Shown: positions 11,057-20,743 of the stretch, in pieces | Numbering within the stretch: the stretch's first letter is position 1 | Layout of the letters: every line of letters starts with the position of its first letter | NCBI RefSeq assembly: GCF_004379255.2 | Contig: NC_056044.1 | Span: 8,100,001 to 8,164,000, forward strand | Length of the DNA: 64,000 nucleotides | Source of the DNA: Salvia splendens | Lineage: Eukaryota > Streptophyta > Magnoliopsida > Lamiales > Lamiaceae | Reading direction: 5' to 3' | Translations under genes and position numbers: made by a program | Notes under the pieces: generated by a model | Seen by the model: the letters and a program-made list of their open reading frames with translations, nothing else | Databases searched by the model: none | Told to the model about the DNA's origin: nothing

Positions 11057-11372
11057 CGGACTGAGAGCCGAACTAGATCTTGCCGAAGAAAGAAGAGAAT
11101 TGGCCTGCATAAAAGCAGCCAAGTACAAGGAGCAAGTAGCCCGGTATTACAACCAAAGGGTGAAGAAGCTGCAATTTCAAGTGGGAGATCTCGTCTTGAG
11201 AAACAACGAAGTAAGCCGAGCAGAAAAGCTGGGCAAGCTCGAACCCACATGGGAAGGTCCGTATCGGGTGTCAGAAGTCCTCGGCAAAGGGTCTTACAAA
11301 TTGGCTCACATGTCAGGAGAACAGGTACCCCGAACATGGCACATTTCCAACCTCAAGAAGTTCCATTTGTAA
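11046..11372 (+). pseudogene. C-terminal part of the Tat copy 1 integrase, out of frame
   Basis: This frame matches the last 105 or so residues of the intact integrase in the sister element (35961-36284), including GDLVLRNN and the WEGPYRV chromatin-binding-like tail. It is separated from Pol only by the indel at about 11030-11045. It is therefore a frameshifted tail, not a separate gene. Confidence 0.88.
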
Positions 11373-11569
11373 GAGACAGTCCGGTCAGTCAGTCTTGAGT
11401 CCTGTTCGGTCAATGTGCTTTCTTTGGTTTGCTTGGTCTTTGTTTGTCTCTGTGCGTTTTGTCTGTGTGTTTTGTCTGTCTCTGTGCGTGTCGTCTCTTA
11501 CAAATGTTACTGAGGTATCTTGTTCTTCGAAGGCTGATCCCCTTCTTAGAACATATACAAGCCAACGAT

Positions 11570-11915
11570 TGTGAGTCAAAGCTTCTAAAGAGGATACAAG
11601 ACCACAATTCAGCTTAAACAAGCAGTTCGTCTGAAACGAACTGCAATAAGCCAACGATTGTGAAGTCCAAGCTTCTAAAGAGGATACAAGACCACAATTC
11701 AGCTTAAGAATCAAGCACTTCGTCTGAAACGAACTGCAACAAAAGTCCGATTCACGCGATAAAACTTGCCTGAATTAGGACAAGGGAAAGTCCGATCCAC
11801 GCGATAAAACTCGCCGAATTAGGACAAGGGAAAGTCCGATCCCCAAATTAGGACAACGGAAAGTCCGATCCGAGCGATAAAACTCGCCAAATTAGGACAC
11901 AAACCAAGTCCGGTC
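11570..11915 (+). repeat. Short tandem repeats in the Tat copy 1 3' untranslated region
   Basis: Two copies of a unit of about 80 bp (landmarks GCCAACGATTGTGA and GCTTCTAAAGAGGATACAAG) start at 11571 and 11649. They are followed by four imperfect copies of a 40-50-bp unit (landmarks AAAGTCCGATCC and GCGATAAAACTCGCC) at about 11742-11905. The sister element has one diverged copy of each unit at about 36495-36660. Confidence 0.8.
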
Positions 11916-12002
11916 AAAGAAGAGTTCACTTCATAAGACCGAGGACAAACATCAACTTACCCCGTACCTTTATCCAGAATGCCGAAGTGATTCACTTCAC
12001 TT

Positions 12003-12015
12003 TTCGGGGGGGTAG
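12003..12015 (+). other. Polypurine tract of Tat copy 1
   Basis: A G-run followed by TAG lies immediately before the 3' LTR, the position of the plus-strand DNA primer in LTR elements. The sister copy has a longer G14 run at the same place. Confidence 0.7.
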
Positions 12016-12659
12016 TGATGGAGTACGTACTAAACAAGCCCATCAGCCTAAAGCCCAAGAAAGAGTATCAGTCCGGCATGACTAAAGAGTTCAGTTCGGC
12101 ACAACCAAAGAGTTCGGCCCCAGCCTACAGCTCGGTAAAAGCCAACCAATCAAACTCTGCTCTCAGGTCGGCATCAAGCTCTACTCTCAGATCGGCAAAA
12201 GCTGCTCGGCAATAATTCAGCAGTTCGGTCTCAGTATTCGACCGAACTAGGAGATAGTGGACTCATGCAGGATTTCCACCTCCACTACACCCACGATCTA
12301 TCTAGTGGTGTCAAGCAGTCATTAACTCATGCAGGATAGTGGACCCATGCAAGATCGCCACGATCTCCACGACATCCACTACCTAGTAAATGGTGCTGCA
12401 TGCCACGATCTTGGTTCAATGTATAAATAGAACCTAGATCAGATAGATAAGGTTAAGTTCTAAAGAAGTTCTCTAGAGATCAAAGATCAAATAGCAAGTC
12501 TGTATTGTAAGCTGTAGAAAACAGATCAAGCAATACAACTCTGCCCTCTTTTCTTCCCGTGGACGTAGATTTACCTCAGTAAATCGAACCACGTAAATCT
12601 CTGTGTCGTGATCTGCATTTTCCTGCATTCATCACCATCAAAAATTCGCGGATTCATCA
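12016..12659 (+). repeat. 3' LTR of Tat copy 1
   Basis: 644 bp, the same length as the 5' LTR with two substitutions seen by eye. It is followed by the target duplication GGCAT. Confidence 0.95.
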
Positions 12660-12726
12660 GGCATTCCAAGGGAGTCCTTAATGAACGATTGAGAACGCAT
12701 CTTGCAAAGATTAGTGCACATTCCTA
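12660..12726 (-). pseudogene. D27-like exon 5 fragment (right part of duplicated copy 2)
   Basis: Read on the minus strand this continues the exon 5 duplicate that stops at 5278, encoding a diverged [17 protein letters not shown] stretch. The match to the parent exon ends at about 12726. No other D27-like exon follows, so this is a dead fragment. Confidence 0.8.
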
Positions 12727-13190
12727 ATCCTAACAGCAACAACAAAAATACTGATAAAAGGTAAACAGAACAAAAAGGAACAATATTGCACTAATGTTCA
12801 TTGAAGCAGTCCCAAAATCAGCTCTTAGCTATCAGTAAAAAATTTTTAAATTCATAAAAATCGACGAAAGGAAATACAAAATTATGTTTGATTTTTCGCT
12901 TTCCAGAAAAGTTGACAGCCGATTCAATTGCAAGAGAAAAATCGAAAAATTAGCATTAGGTTGGTTGCCTTTCTCTTCATCGAATGAAACTGCTTTGTAG
13001 TTTATCAAATTAGAGATACTCGCAAACAAACACAAAGTAAAATACAAACGTTATCCGAAGTTACAGAATGAAAACTTACACGCTCTGAATGTGGCGGCGA
13101 GATCGAAGGATGAAGTGGCGGATGCGGCGGCGTCCAAAAACTTCGGTGTATTGGATTCAATAGGGTTCCATTAATTCAACTTATTTTTTA
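12727..13190. other. Non-coding stretch with one possible orphan exon on the minus strand
   Basis: Mostly AT-rich. On the minus strand, 13170 to about 13079 reads as an open, GC-richer segment ending at a GTAAGT donor-like site. It could be the first exon of an unidentified gene or part of the duplicated fragment. I do not recognise the peptide. Confidence 0.25.
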
Positions 13191-13463
13191 TTCCATCCGT
13201 CCCGCTTTAGGAGTCCTGATTGAGTCGGGCACATGTTTTAAGAAAAAAGTGTTTGAATGTGTAATAAATAAATATTGTAGTGGATATTGTGACCCATTTT
13301 TAATTGAGTGTGTAATAAATGAATATTGTAGTGGATGTTGGGATCCACTTTTAATACTTTTAACACTTTGTAGGCATTTTTTATTAATTTATTCTAACCG
13401 GAACTCCTAAAGCGGGACGCCCGAAATTAATCAACCGGGACTCCTAAAGCGGGACAGATGGAG
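13191..13463. mobile_element. Stowaway-type MITE
   Basis: The inverted ends TCCATCCGTCCCGCTTTAGG (left) and CCTAAAGCGGGACAGATGGAG (right, minus its last base) are flanked by TA dinucleotides. A second internal copy of the right end occurs at about 13405. About 273 bp. Confidence 0.8.
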
Positions 13464-13599
13464 TATTTTTATTTTGGAGTTGAGTTGAGTAGAGTTGAAT
13501 TGAATTATTAATTCGTTGATTACGTTTTTTGTAAGTTGTATACTCCATATAAATTGTCATCAGACAACTCTTTCTTCTGCTTCTTTGAGGTATGAGATT

Positions 13600-13940
13600 T
13601 TGAATTTAGAGAGAGTGAATGGAAGAAATTAAATTATGTATTTTTAAATTTTTTTAGGATTTTAATTATGTGTTTTTTTTAGAATTTTAAGTTGTAATTT
13701 TATTTTATTTAATAAAGTGTGTTTTTATTAATTGAATTTGTTGGAAATAAAAAAAATGAAATTGAATGAATAGTTAAGGGATTAGATGCTTAAGAGATGG
13801 TTAAGAGATGGTTAAGAGATGGAGGGTTGCAGGTGTTGTCTTTTAGTTAAGAGATTAGATGAAAAGTACAGTGGAGCTCATGAATAGTGAAGAGATGAGA
13901 CGGTTAAGAGACGGATAACAGACAGCTTTACGGATGGCCT
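13600..13940. repeat. Partial PIF/Harbinger-like MITE, inverted relative of 17015-17300
   Basis: The TTAAGAGATGG repeats and the flanking AT-rich stretch are the reverse complement of the outer MITE arm at 17050-17300 (CCGTCTCTTAA repeats followed by the same AT-rich block). I could not define both ends with confidence. Confidence 0.55.
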
Positions 13941-14183
13941 CATGCCTTAGTACTTCATAGAAATTTTAGGTCACTTACTTGTTTTAAGTTTCTAATTTTA
14001 AAAACATCTCTAGAAAATAAAAACATCTCTAGAAAATAAAAAATACTAATCATTTTAAATCACCTTTTTCATTTTTTCCCCAAAAATGTTATACTATCTG
14101 TGAATCACTCTTTCACCTTCCCTATCACATTGATCTCTTTCTCCTCTCATTTAGTACCCACTTATTTTTTTTCTTTCCATATA

Positions 14184-14434
14184 TTCCATCCGTTCCTAAT
14201 ATTTAGTCACACTTTTCTATTTCTATCCGTCACATAAAATTTGTCACATTTCGTTTTTACCATTTTTAGTAGTGGACTCTACGTTCCACTAATTTATTTA
14301 CATTCACATTTTATTATAAAACTAATATTTAAAAGTAGGATCCACATCATACCAACTTTTTCAATCCACTTTCCATTATATTTCTTAAACTCGTGCCCGA
14401 TCAAACTGTGACAAAATTTAAGGGACGGATGAAG
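14184..14434. mobile_element. Stowaway-type MITE
   Basis: Inverted ends TTCCATCCGTTCC and GGGACGGATGAAG are flanked by TA. About 251 bp, non-coding. Confidence 0.7.
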
Positions 14435-14477
14435 TATATACATAGGTATATGAATATATTGTAGTGTTAGATAAATA

Positions 14478-14702
14478 CTCTATCCGTTCTATTTTATTTT
14501 AAGTGATGAATTCTTTTAGGCACAAGATTTAAGAAATGATGTTTCATTATTTAAATGAAGAGTAACTAAAGTAAGAGAGTTAAAGAATAGAGAGATGAAA
14601 AGAGAAAGGGAGTATAATAAAGTAAGAGAAAACAAAAATTATTTTTTTCTAAAAAAGGAAATGACTTACATGTACAATTCACATAGGGTCGAACGAATAG
14701 AG
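14478..14702. mobile_element. Stowaway-type MITE
   Basis: Inverted ends CTCTATCCGTTC and gaacgaatagag are flanked by TA. About 225 bp, non-coding. It lies 40 bp from the preceding MITE. Confidence 0.65.
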
Positions 14703-14967
14703 TAAATGACTTTTAATTAAAAAGAATATATTGAATATCACAATAACACAAGTATTATGTACTCCTATATACGTACTGGAAATGAGATCAAGCGAAAACA
14801 CTTTCATATACATACAAATATAAATAAAAGATAAATGTACAGTGATATGTGTTTATTAGTCAGAAGTGGGAAGACTGTTAAAGTCCCATCTCTGCTGCCC
14901 TTAAAACCCTACAAAACTAAGGTCATCCACAACGTTGTCTCTATACCGTATCTTAAACCGTCTCTTA

Positions 14968-17010
14968 GACCATCCACAATAACCGCCCAGCGACCGCCCA
15001 GCCGAGCGCCGGCGCTGGGCGGTTCGCTGGGCGGTCTATTGCAGCCGCCCAGCCGCTGACTGGAGAGAGAAACCGCGCAGCGCTGGGCGGTGGCGTGGCG
15101 CTGGGCGGTCGGCTGGGCGGTCCTTTCGGCGCTATTGCAGCTCCCGGATCGCCCAGCGCACCACCCAGCGCGAAAATTAATTTTTTTTTTTCCGAAACAC
15201 TATATATACGCGCTTTGCTCGTCATTTTCATTCGCACCACTTGTTTTAACGAGTACTCTCTCTATCTTTCTTTCTGTTCAAGATCAACAACGGGAAATGG
15301 ATCTCAACAACGAGCCTAGTTCCGGGAGTAGCGGGTCACAAACTCCGTCGATCCCTGTGGGAAGTGGATGGGGTCAGGTGCCCGGGTACTACAACATGTA
15401 CCCATGGCAGCAGATGATGCCCGGGGCCCCAATGGGGGGGAGTCCGCCGAGGGGGTTTCCGCCGATACCGGGGTGGGTACCCGGGATGCAGATGATGCCC
15501 GGGGGAGCACCGGCGACACAGTGGACTCCGGGGGTCGTACCGGCGACACAGTGGACTCCGGGGGTCGTACCGGCTACACAGGGGATTCCTGGGGGGTCCC
15601 CGGCGACGGCGGGGGATGTCTATCGCCCTAGTTTTGATTTTTCGACTGGGTCTTCGCACACATCGACCCAAACACCCTTGGGGTTTGATAGTTTCTCCTT
15701 GGATGAGTTGGGGTTTGATACTCTCGGAGCTCCGGAGACTCTAGTTCAGGGGGGGCAGTGCCGGGGCGTGGCGCCCCAAAGAAGAAGGGCAAGAAGAAGG
15801 TCGGCGAGTCGTCGCAGCCGGGTTAGGAGGAGGTACGGAGGAGGTGGACGGACGACGAGAACGTCGCTCTCAGCAAGGCGTGGGTGAGTGTTTGCGACGA
15901 TCCTCTCGTTTCGAACGAGCAAAGGATCGTCAACATGTGGGGCAAGATAGCAGTAGCCTACCAGAGATTTTGCCCGGAGGGGAGGCCTCGCAACGGGGAG
16001 GATTGCCGGAAGGGCTGGAACCGAATCAGGGCGGCAGTCTCCCGATTTTCGGGTTTGTACTCCAACGCACTCCGCATGATGAGCAGTGGCCAAACGGAGG
16101 ATGACTGCAGGAGAATAGCGGAGAAAGCCTTCCCAGTGAAGGGTTTATACAAGGACTTCACCTACTGGAACTGCTATCTTGTACTGAGCGAGTCCGAGAA
16201 GTTCCGAGTAGGTGTCGACTCTGGCTGGCCGAAGAAGCAACGACTGAACTACACCGGCGATTACAGCGGCAGCAGCGGAGGTTCCCACGACCTCCCCGAG
16301 ACGACGCAGGAGTTCCCCACGCCGCGTTCGGTCGGTGGCCGACCTCGCCCGATTGGGCGCAGACGCGCTCAGCAGGCGGCGAGAAGTAACGCCGGGGCTT
16401 CCCATGAGGTCCAGTCGGCATCCCCCATAGGCCAATCCACCCAGGACCTCAAATTCTTCGCTCGCGCCCAAACACGCGCTCAGTTGATCAAGACGATGGC
16501 CGAATGGCGGGTGGCGACGGATCCCGTGGAGAAGAGCGTGCTTCAAACCTTGCTCATGAGCCTGCAGGACGAGTTGGAGGCTATACGGAGGGAGACCGGT
16601 GGCGGCGGCAGCGGCGTAGGCGGCGGAGGCGACGGTGATGGTGGCGACGGAGGCGACGGCGACGGAGGCGACGACGACGGAGACGAGGAGTGAATTGTCA
16701 CTCTTTTTTATTAATGTATTTTTTTTTAAAATTAATGTACTTTTTTTAATTTATTGTACTTTTTAAAATTTTAATAGTATTATTAAACTTTTCCCGTATA
16801 TGTCTCGTAAATTAAATTCCGTATATTGTGTGATTGTTAATTATGTCATTTTATATAATTGTTATTAGTGATGTGGCTGGGCTATTTATGATGTGGCTAG
16901 GCTATGGCTGGGCTATTTATGATGTGGCAGGAGGATTTTTAGTGCTGATGATGTGGCAGTGGCTGGGCTATAGCTGGGCTATTGCTGGGCTATTCCTATT
17001 GTGGATGGTC
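14968..17010 (+). mobile_element. Inner PIF/Harbinger-type element carrying only a Myb-like ORF1
   Basis: Terminal inverted repeats GACCATCCACAAT and ATTGTGGATGGTC are flanked by TTA on each side (14965-14967, 17011-17013). The element is 2043 bp. The left subterminal region (14985-15175) repeats GCTGGGCGGT in both orientations and the right one (16870-16990) repeats GGCTGGGCTAT; both are plausible transposase or ORF1 binding arrays. No DDE transposase frame is present, so it would depend on an autonomous relative. Confidence 0.82.
15297..16693 (+). pseudogene. Harbinger ORF1-type Myb/trihelix-like protein, disrupted
   Basis: The frame opens with MDLNNEPSSGSSG at 15297 and has a Pro/Gly-rich N-terminus with a nearly perfect 30-bp repeat (15520-15580). 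It shifts near the G-run at about 15750 and meets a stop at about 15824. It then continues as a SANT/Myb-like domain (RRRWTDDENVALSKAWVSV, then a Trp-Gly-containing helix and a WNRIRAAVSRFSG helix). It ends in an acidic Gly/Asp-rich tail at 16693. Proteins of this type are often labelled 'glutathione S-transferase T3-like' in plant databases but belong to PIF/Harbinger DNA-binding ORF1. In the family the protein helps the transposase bind element ends. One frameshift and one stop suggest it no longer works. Confidence 0.75.
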
Positions 17011-17611
17011 TTAACTACTATTTGAGCACTATTTGAGGGCCCCACTGTCCTTTTTTCCTCCATCTCTTAACTAAGAGACGGAACCTGCAACGCTCCGTCT
17101 CTTAACCGTCTCTATACCGTCTCTTAATTACTATTCATTCAATTTAATTTATAAATTTTTTTTAAAACCCAATTCAATTTAAACAAACACACTTTATTAA
17201 AATTAAAACAACATTACAACTTAACATTAAAAAAACGAAGACATAATTAAAATTCTAAAAAAATAAAAATGACATAATTTAATCTTCTCCGCCAAAAAAA
17301 ATTTAATTAAAAATTTTTGAAAAAAAAAATTTAATTAAAAATCGATTTTTTATTAAAAAAAACAAATTATTGCGTCATCAGTGACGACGCCCACTCGCGG
17401 GCCAGCGAGTGGGCGTCACGCACGCATGGGGACGTGCCACGTGTCCCTGGCGCGTGACGAGCCATCTCGTCTCGTGTCTCGCCGAGACGAGCTACGCGAC
17501 GAGACGGGCGCGAGATAGAGACGAGATGGGCGCTGCAATGCGTCTCGCGGGGGTCTCGTCTCTCCGAGACGAGACGCGAGCCCGGCGCCAGACGCGTTGT
17601 GGATGGTCTAA

Positions 17612-18151
17612 CTGGCTTTTCAGCCAAATAGTTTGCCATTAACCTCAATTACTTCATTACTTGTCCATTTCAATATATGCTCCATCCATTAACCATAATT
17701 ATCCTCAGTTAAATTTCCATATTTTCCCCATTTTACATGTAAAACTAAATTCCAACTCAATTAGAATTTCATCCATTCACCAATAAATATCTCATTTACT
17801 TTTTTTACTACTTTTAGTAATAAACAACATATTCCACAACCTTTATTTCATTCACATTTCACTATAAAAATAATACCATAAAAGTAAGACACACCTTCCA
17901 TTAACTTTATCCACTCATTTTCTACTACATTTCTTAAAACTCGTGCCAATCAAATTGGCCTTGTATTGGTTTTATACATGTCTGACACGAGTTTTCAGAA
18001 ATACTCTTTCCAAACCCAGTCAAGATGTTCACATTTCTTTTTGAGTGATGCTAAACAATAATATTATGGTCAACCACACTATATATTACTCTCGATGTCC
18101 CATTTAAGATGACCCCTTTCGTTTTTCACACGTGTTTTGGAAAAATCATAA
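17612..18151. other. AT-rich spacer with decayed Stowaway-like ends
   Basis: No gene. Partial Stowaway-like sequences occur at about 17676 (ATGCTCCATCCATTAACC) and about 18086 (TACTCTCGATGTCCCATTTA), without clear partner ends. The second may have been cut by the solo LTR that starts at 18152. Confidence 0.4.
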
Positions 18152-19089
18152 TGTGGATTAAAGTTGGGCATAATTAGGTTTTAATTAAAGCTTGGAGCTT
18201 AAGCTTAGGGAATAATTAACTAGTGTTAATTATCCCACATTGGAGAAGTGACACATCTTTTAATGTGTTTAAATTAAGTGACTTTATGTTACTTAATAAT
18301 TATAGTGGACCAAGATGGGTGAAAGAGCCACACGCACGCACACGCGCGCGCCGCGGCCGCCCGCTTGCCCGAGCCCAAGCCTGTGCCCGTGCTCGTGGTC
18401 GCGGTCGTGCTCATGGTCGCGGGCCCAGTCCCGATCTTGGACTTGGACTTGGATCTTGGCAATTGGTCTTTGGGCTCGGGTCTGGACCCGTAATAATCTT
18501 TTTTGACCACCGCTGAGTCAGCAATCCAAGTGGCTTGACTCGTCGTCAAGCGTGGCACAGTCAAAGCTGCCACGTGAGAAAAGCACACGTTCCACACGCG
18601 AATGGCACACTCCTGCCACACGCTTGTAACCGCCGACGGTTACGAATCTGCCATGATGAGCCTTCATGGCTTGGTTGACCCTGCATGGTGGCTTGGCCTA
18701 TAAATAGGCTAGCCATTCCACTGCATTAGACACACATTACACCATTCACAAGCATAAGCTCTCTCCCTCTCTCTGCATTGTTTTTCTGTCGAAAGCTCTG
18801 CCCTCTCCTCCATCCAGTTCGCCGGAGCTCTGTTGATTGTGGTGTTGCTTCACCAGAGATGTAGTTGTTTTACCTTTGGGGACGACACGCCAAACCGAGA
18901 GCACTACCGGGGCGTATCTCGTCTTGCGGGAAGAGGACTCATTGACTCGGCTAAACACTGTTCACGGTTCTTTGTTTCGATTCTTTCATTGTAATTCAGT
19001 TTCAGTTTTCCATTCTGTATTCCTTCTTTTGGGTTGTATTACGCCCTGTTGTTATCTCTTGTAATTCCAGAAACCAACCGTTAGAAGCA
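18152..19089 (+). mobile_element. Probable solo LTR
   Basis: The stretch begins TGTGG and ends GAAGCA. It contains TTATCCCACATTGGAG near the start, a GC-rich middle, and a TATA box (TATAAATA, 18699-18706) followed by a CT-rich leader and a TTGTAATTC-rich end. This is the layout of plant LTRs. The flanks CATAA and AATAA share four of five bases, a weak target duplication. No PBS or internal region follows, which fits unequal LTR recombination. The class is not clear. Confidence 0.55.
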
Positions 19090-19394
19090 AATAATGTATA
19101 CCTAATTTTAATTTATTAATTTAGCCCTTTTTTTAAATGACATATTTGGGCTCACTAAGTTGATGAATTTAGAAATACATTTTCAACAAAGGTTGAGGTT
19201 GGCCTTGATAGTAAATTAAGCTTGAAGATGGTAGTATTCATTCTGTCATTCAAGTAAAATGTTTATTTAATCACGAGCAAAATTAGACACATGAGCAATA
19301 TATAAATTCGTAACTTTGAAAGCTATAATGTATTGTTCATTTTATTGGATTAAACAATAATAATAACAATATGTCAATATTATTATTATTGTTG

Positions 19395-19425
<31 letters not shown>

Positions 19426-19899
19426 AAGATAAGTAAATTTGATTAATTGTGGATTCTAATCTTGAAAAATCCCATAATTACATCGCACACATTCACTTAA
19501 TTGCCTATATTTTTGCCCCATATAATATCGACTTTATTAGCTAAAGCATACGTTTGGAAGATTTTATTTCTCTTTCATTTAATAGGTAGGGATTCAAGCT
19601 TATGATATGACTTTTTCCTTCACTTAACATATCTTAAAACGAGTTAGGGAAAAATGGAGAATTGCTATACAGATTTTTTAAAAAATTATACAGAATAAAA
19701 AAAGTGGAAATTGAAATATAAAAATTAAATAAACACATAAAAATTTCCGGAAATAAATTCTTACTGGTTGGAAAAAATAATAAAAAATTGATATTTTCGT
19801 GGCGGTTGAAAAACGTTCAGCTGGTGTAACAACCGCGTAATTGATGGGATAAAGCGAGGGTATTTTAGGGAACTCAGTAAAGGCCATTGAAAACGCGTC
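19090..19899. other. AT-rich intergenic stretch with a (TTA)n microsatellite
   Basis: No gene. An ATT/TTA microsatellite with a short GTT interruption lies at about 19380-19426. The rest is low-complexity intergenic DNA. Confidence 0.5.
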
Positions 19900-20743
19900 A
19901 CCTCGTATAGACGTGGCGACGTGTGGCTGTGATCACGAGCCCAGCATAGCTAATCGGCTGACACGTAACCCCTCAACCAGAATGGATTGTTCCCGCCACG
20001 TCGGATGCCAGCGTGGCAGACCCCCCGCTTTTTTTAAAAGTCCCCCAAAGCGCCTGCCCTATTCTATTCGTAGCAGCTGCTTCTCACATTACACTAAACC
20101 ATCACGCTCTCTCCATTTCTCCTCACAAACCCTGCGTGCTCTCTCACACACGGCGATCGATTCCCTCCGCCTCACCGGAAATTATGATTTCGAATTCTGA
20201 TGATCGGATTCCAGGCTGCCGGAGAACTGACGTTATGGTGTTAGTTCCTTTTTCTCCTCTTCTGATTTTGATTGTTGAGATTCGGCCGTAATTCAAAACC
20301 CTAAGCAAAAGCGAACTTAGATTTTTTTTTAAGGTAGCAGTGTTTAGAAGTCATTCCATGCTTTTTGTCTCCGATACATGATCGATGGAAGAATTAAGAC
20401 TATCATAGATTTTTAGCCAAATTCTCGGTTGTTATTCCGATTTAATTCGGTCTATGAGTTTTATGATCTCTGTTTTTTGGAAGATCGTCTAATTTTCGTC
20501 TTTATCACCGACTGATTTTGTTAGATCGGTTTGTTTTTAGTGTGATGATTAGGTGATCGTGTTTCCGTAGCCAGTTTTTTTTTCCTTTTTCATCTAGAAT
20601 GCCTGGAAAATTAGGAGTTATCTAGAAATTGAAGTTTTCAACGTTGACTGAGAATCTGTACGCGGAGAAATGGAGCCTGAAAACTAGCGGCGTGGAAATT
20701 GTGATAATTTATTAGTGGACCACTGAAATTAATTCCTCACGCT
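19900..20743 (+). promoter_or_regulatory. Promoter and 5' UTR region of the DUF506 gene
   Basis: A cluster of ACGT-core elements lies at 19905-20010 (GACGTGGC, GACACGTAA, GCCACGTC), the kind bound by bZIP factors. It is followed by CT-rich sequence at 20040-20170 typical of a plant transcription start and leader. An upstream frame (19913-20200) is open but has no recognisable content. A leader intron is possible and was not resolved. Confidence 0.45.

Larger units (their letters stand above)
5279..12659 (+). mobile_element. Tat-lineage Ty3/gypsy LTR retrotransposon, copy 1 (short form)
   Basis: Complete element of about 7.4 kb. LTRs at 5279-5922 and 12016-12659 are each 644 bp, begin TGATGG and end TCATCA. 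The 5-bp target duplication GGCAT is exact on both sides (5274-5278 and 12660-12664). A PBS follows the 5' LTR and a G-rich polypurine tract precedes the 3' LTR. The order gag-protease, RT, RNase H, a second RNase H, integrase is that of the plant Tat lineage, where the second, archaeal-type RNase H is diagnostic. By eye the LTRs differ at two positions, so insertion is recent. It interrupts a duplicated D27-like exon. It lacks the antisense cargo block seen in the sister copy at 30266-40655. Confidence 0.95.
14921..17608. mobile_element. Outer PIF/Harbinger-type MITE split by a second element
   Basis: Ends GGTCATCCACAACG and CGTTGTGGATGGTC are near-perfect inverted repeats flanked by TAA on both sides (14918-14920, 17609-17611), the 3-bp TWA target duplication of PIF/Harbinger. 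Removing the inner insertion leaves about 645 bp. The right arm (17380-17600) is GC-rich with many CGTCTCG/CGAGACG palindromes and could fold strongly. Confidence 0.8.

Noticed and set aside
6183..11337. Many minus-strand frames inside gag-pol of Tat copy 1
   Set aside because: Shadows of well-supported plus-strand domains; they shift and break between the two Tat copies.
11571..11905. CRISPR-like direct repeats
   Set aside because: Tandem units in a plant retrotransposon 3' UTR with no spacer structure; the context is eukaryotic.
15090..15296. N-terminal extension of the Harbinger ORF1 frame
   Set aside because: It overlaps the subterminal GCTGGGCGGT array and a poly-T run; the family-like start is MDLNNEPSS at 15297.
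18223..18621. Arg/Ala-rich frames on both strands
   Set aside because: They come from the GC-rich low-complexity middle of the solo LTR.
19380..19426. Possible functional repeat or array
   Set aside because: Plain (TTA)n microsatellite.
19913..20200. 95-aa frame upstream of the DUF506 gene
   Set aside because: It covers promoter elements and the CT-rich leader; no motif and no sign of a conserved uORF that I can judge.
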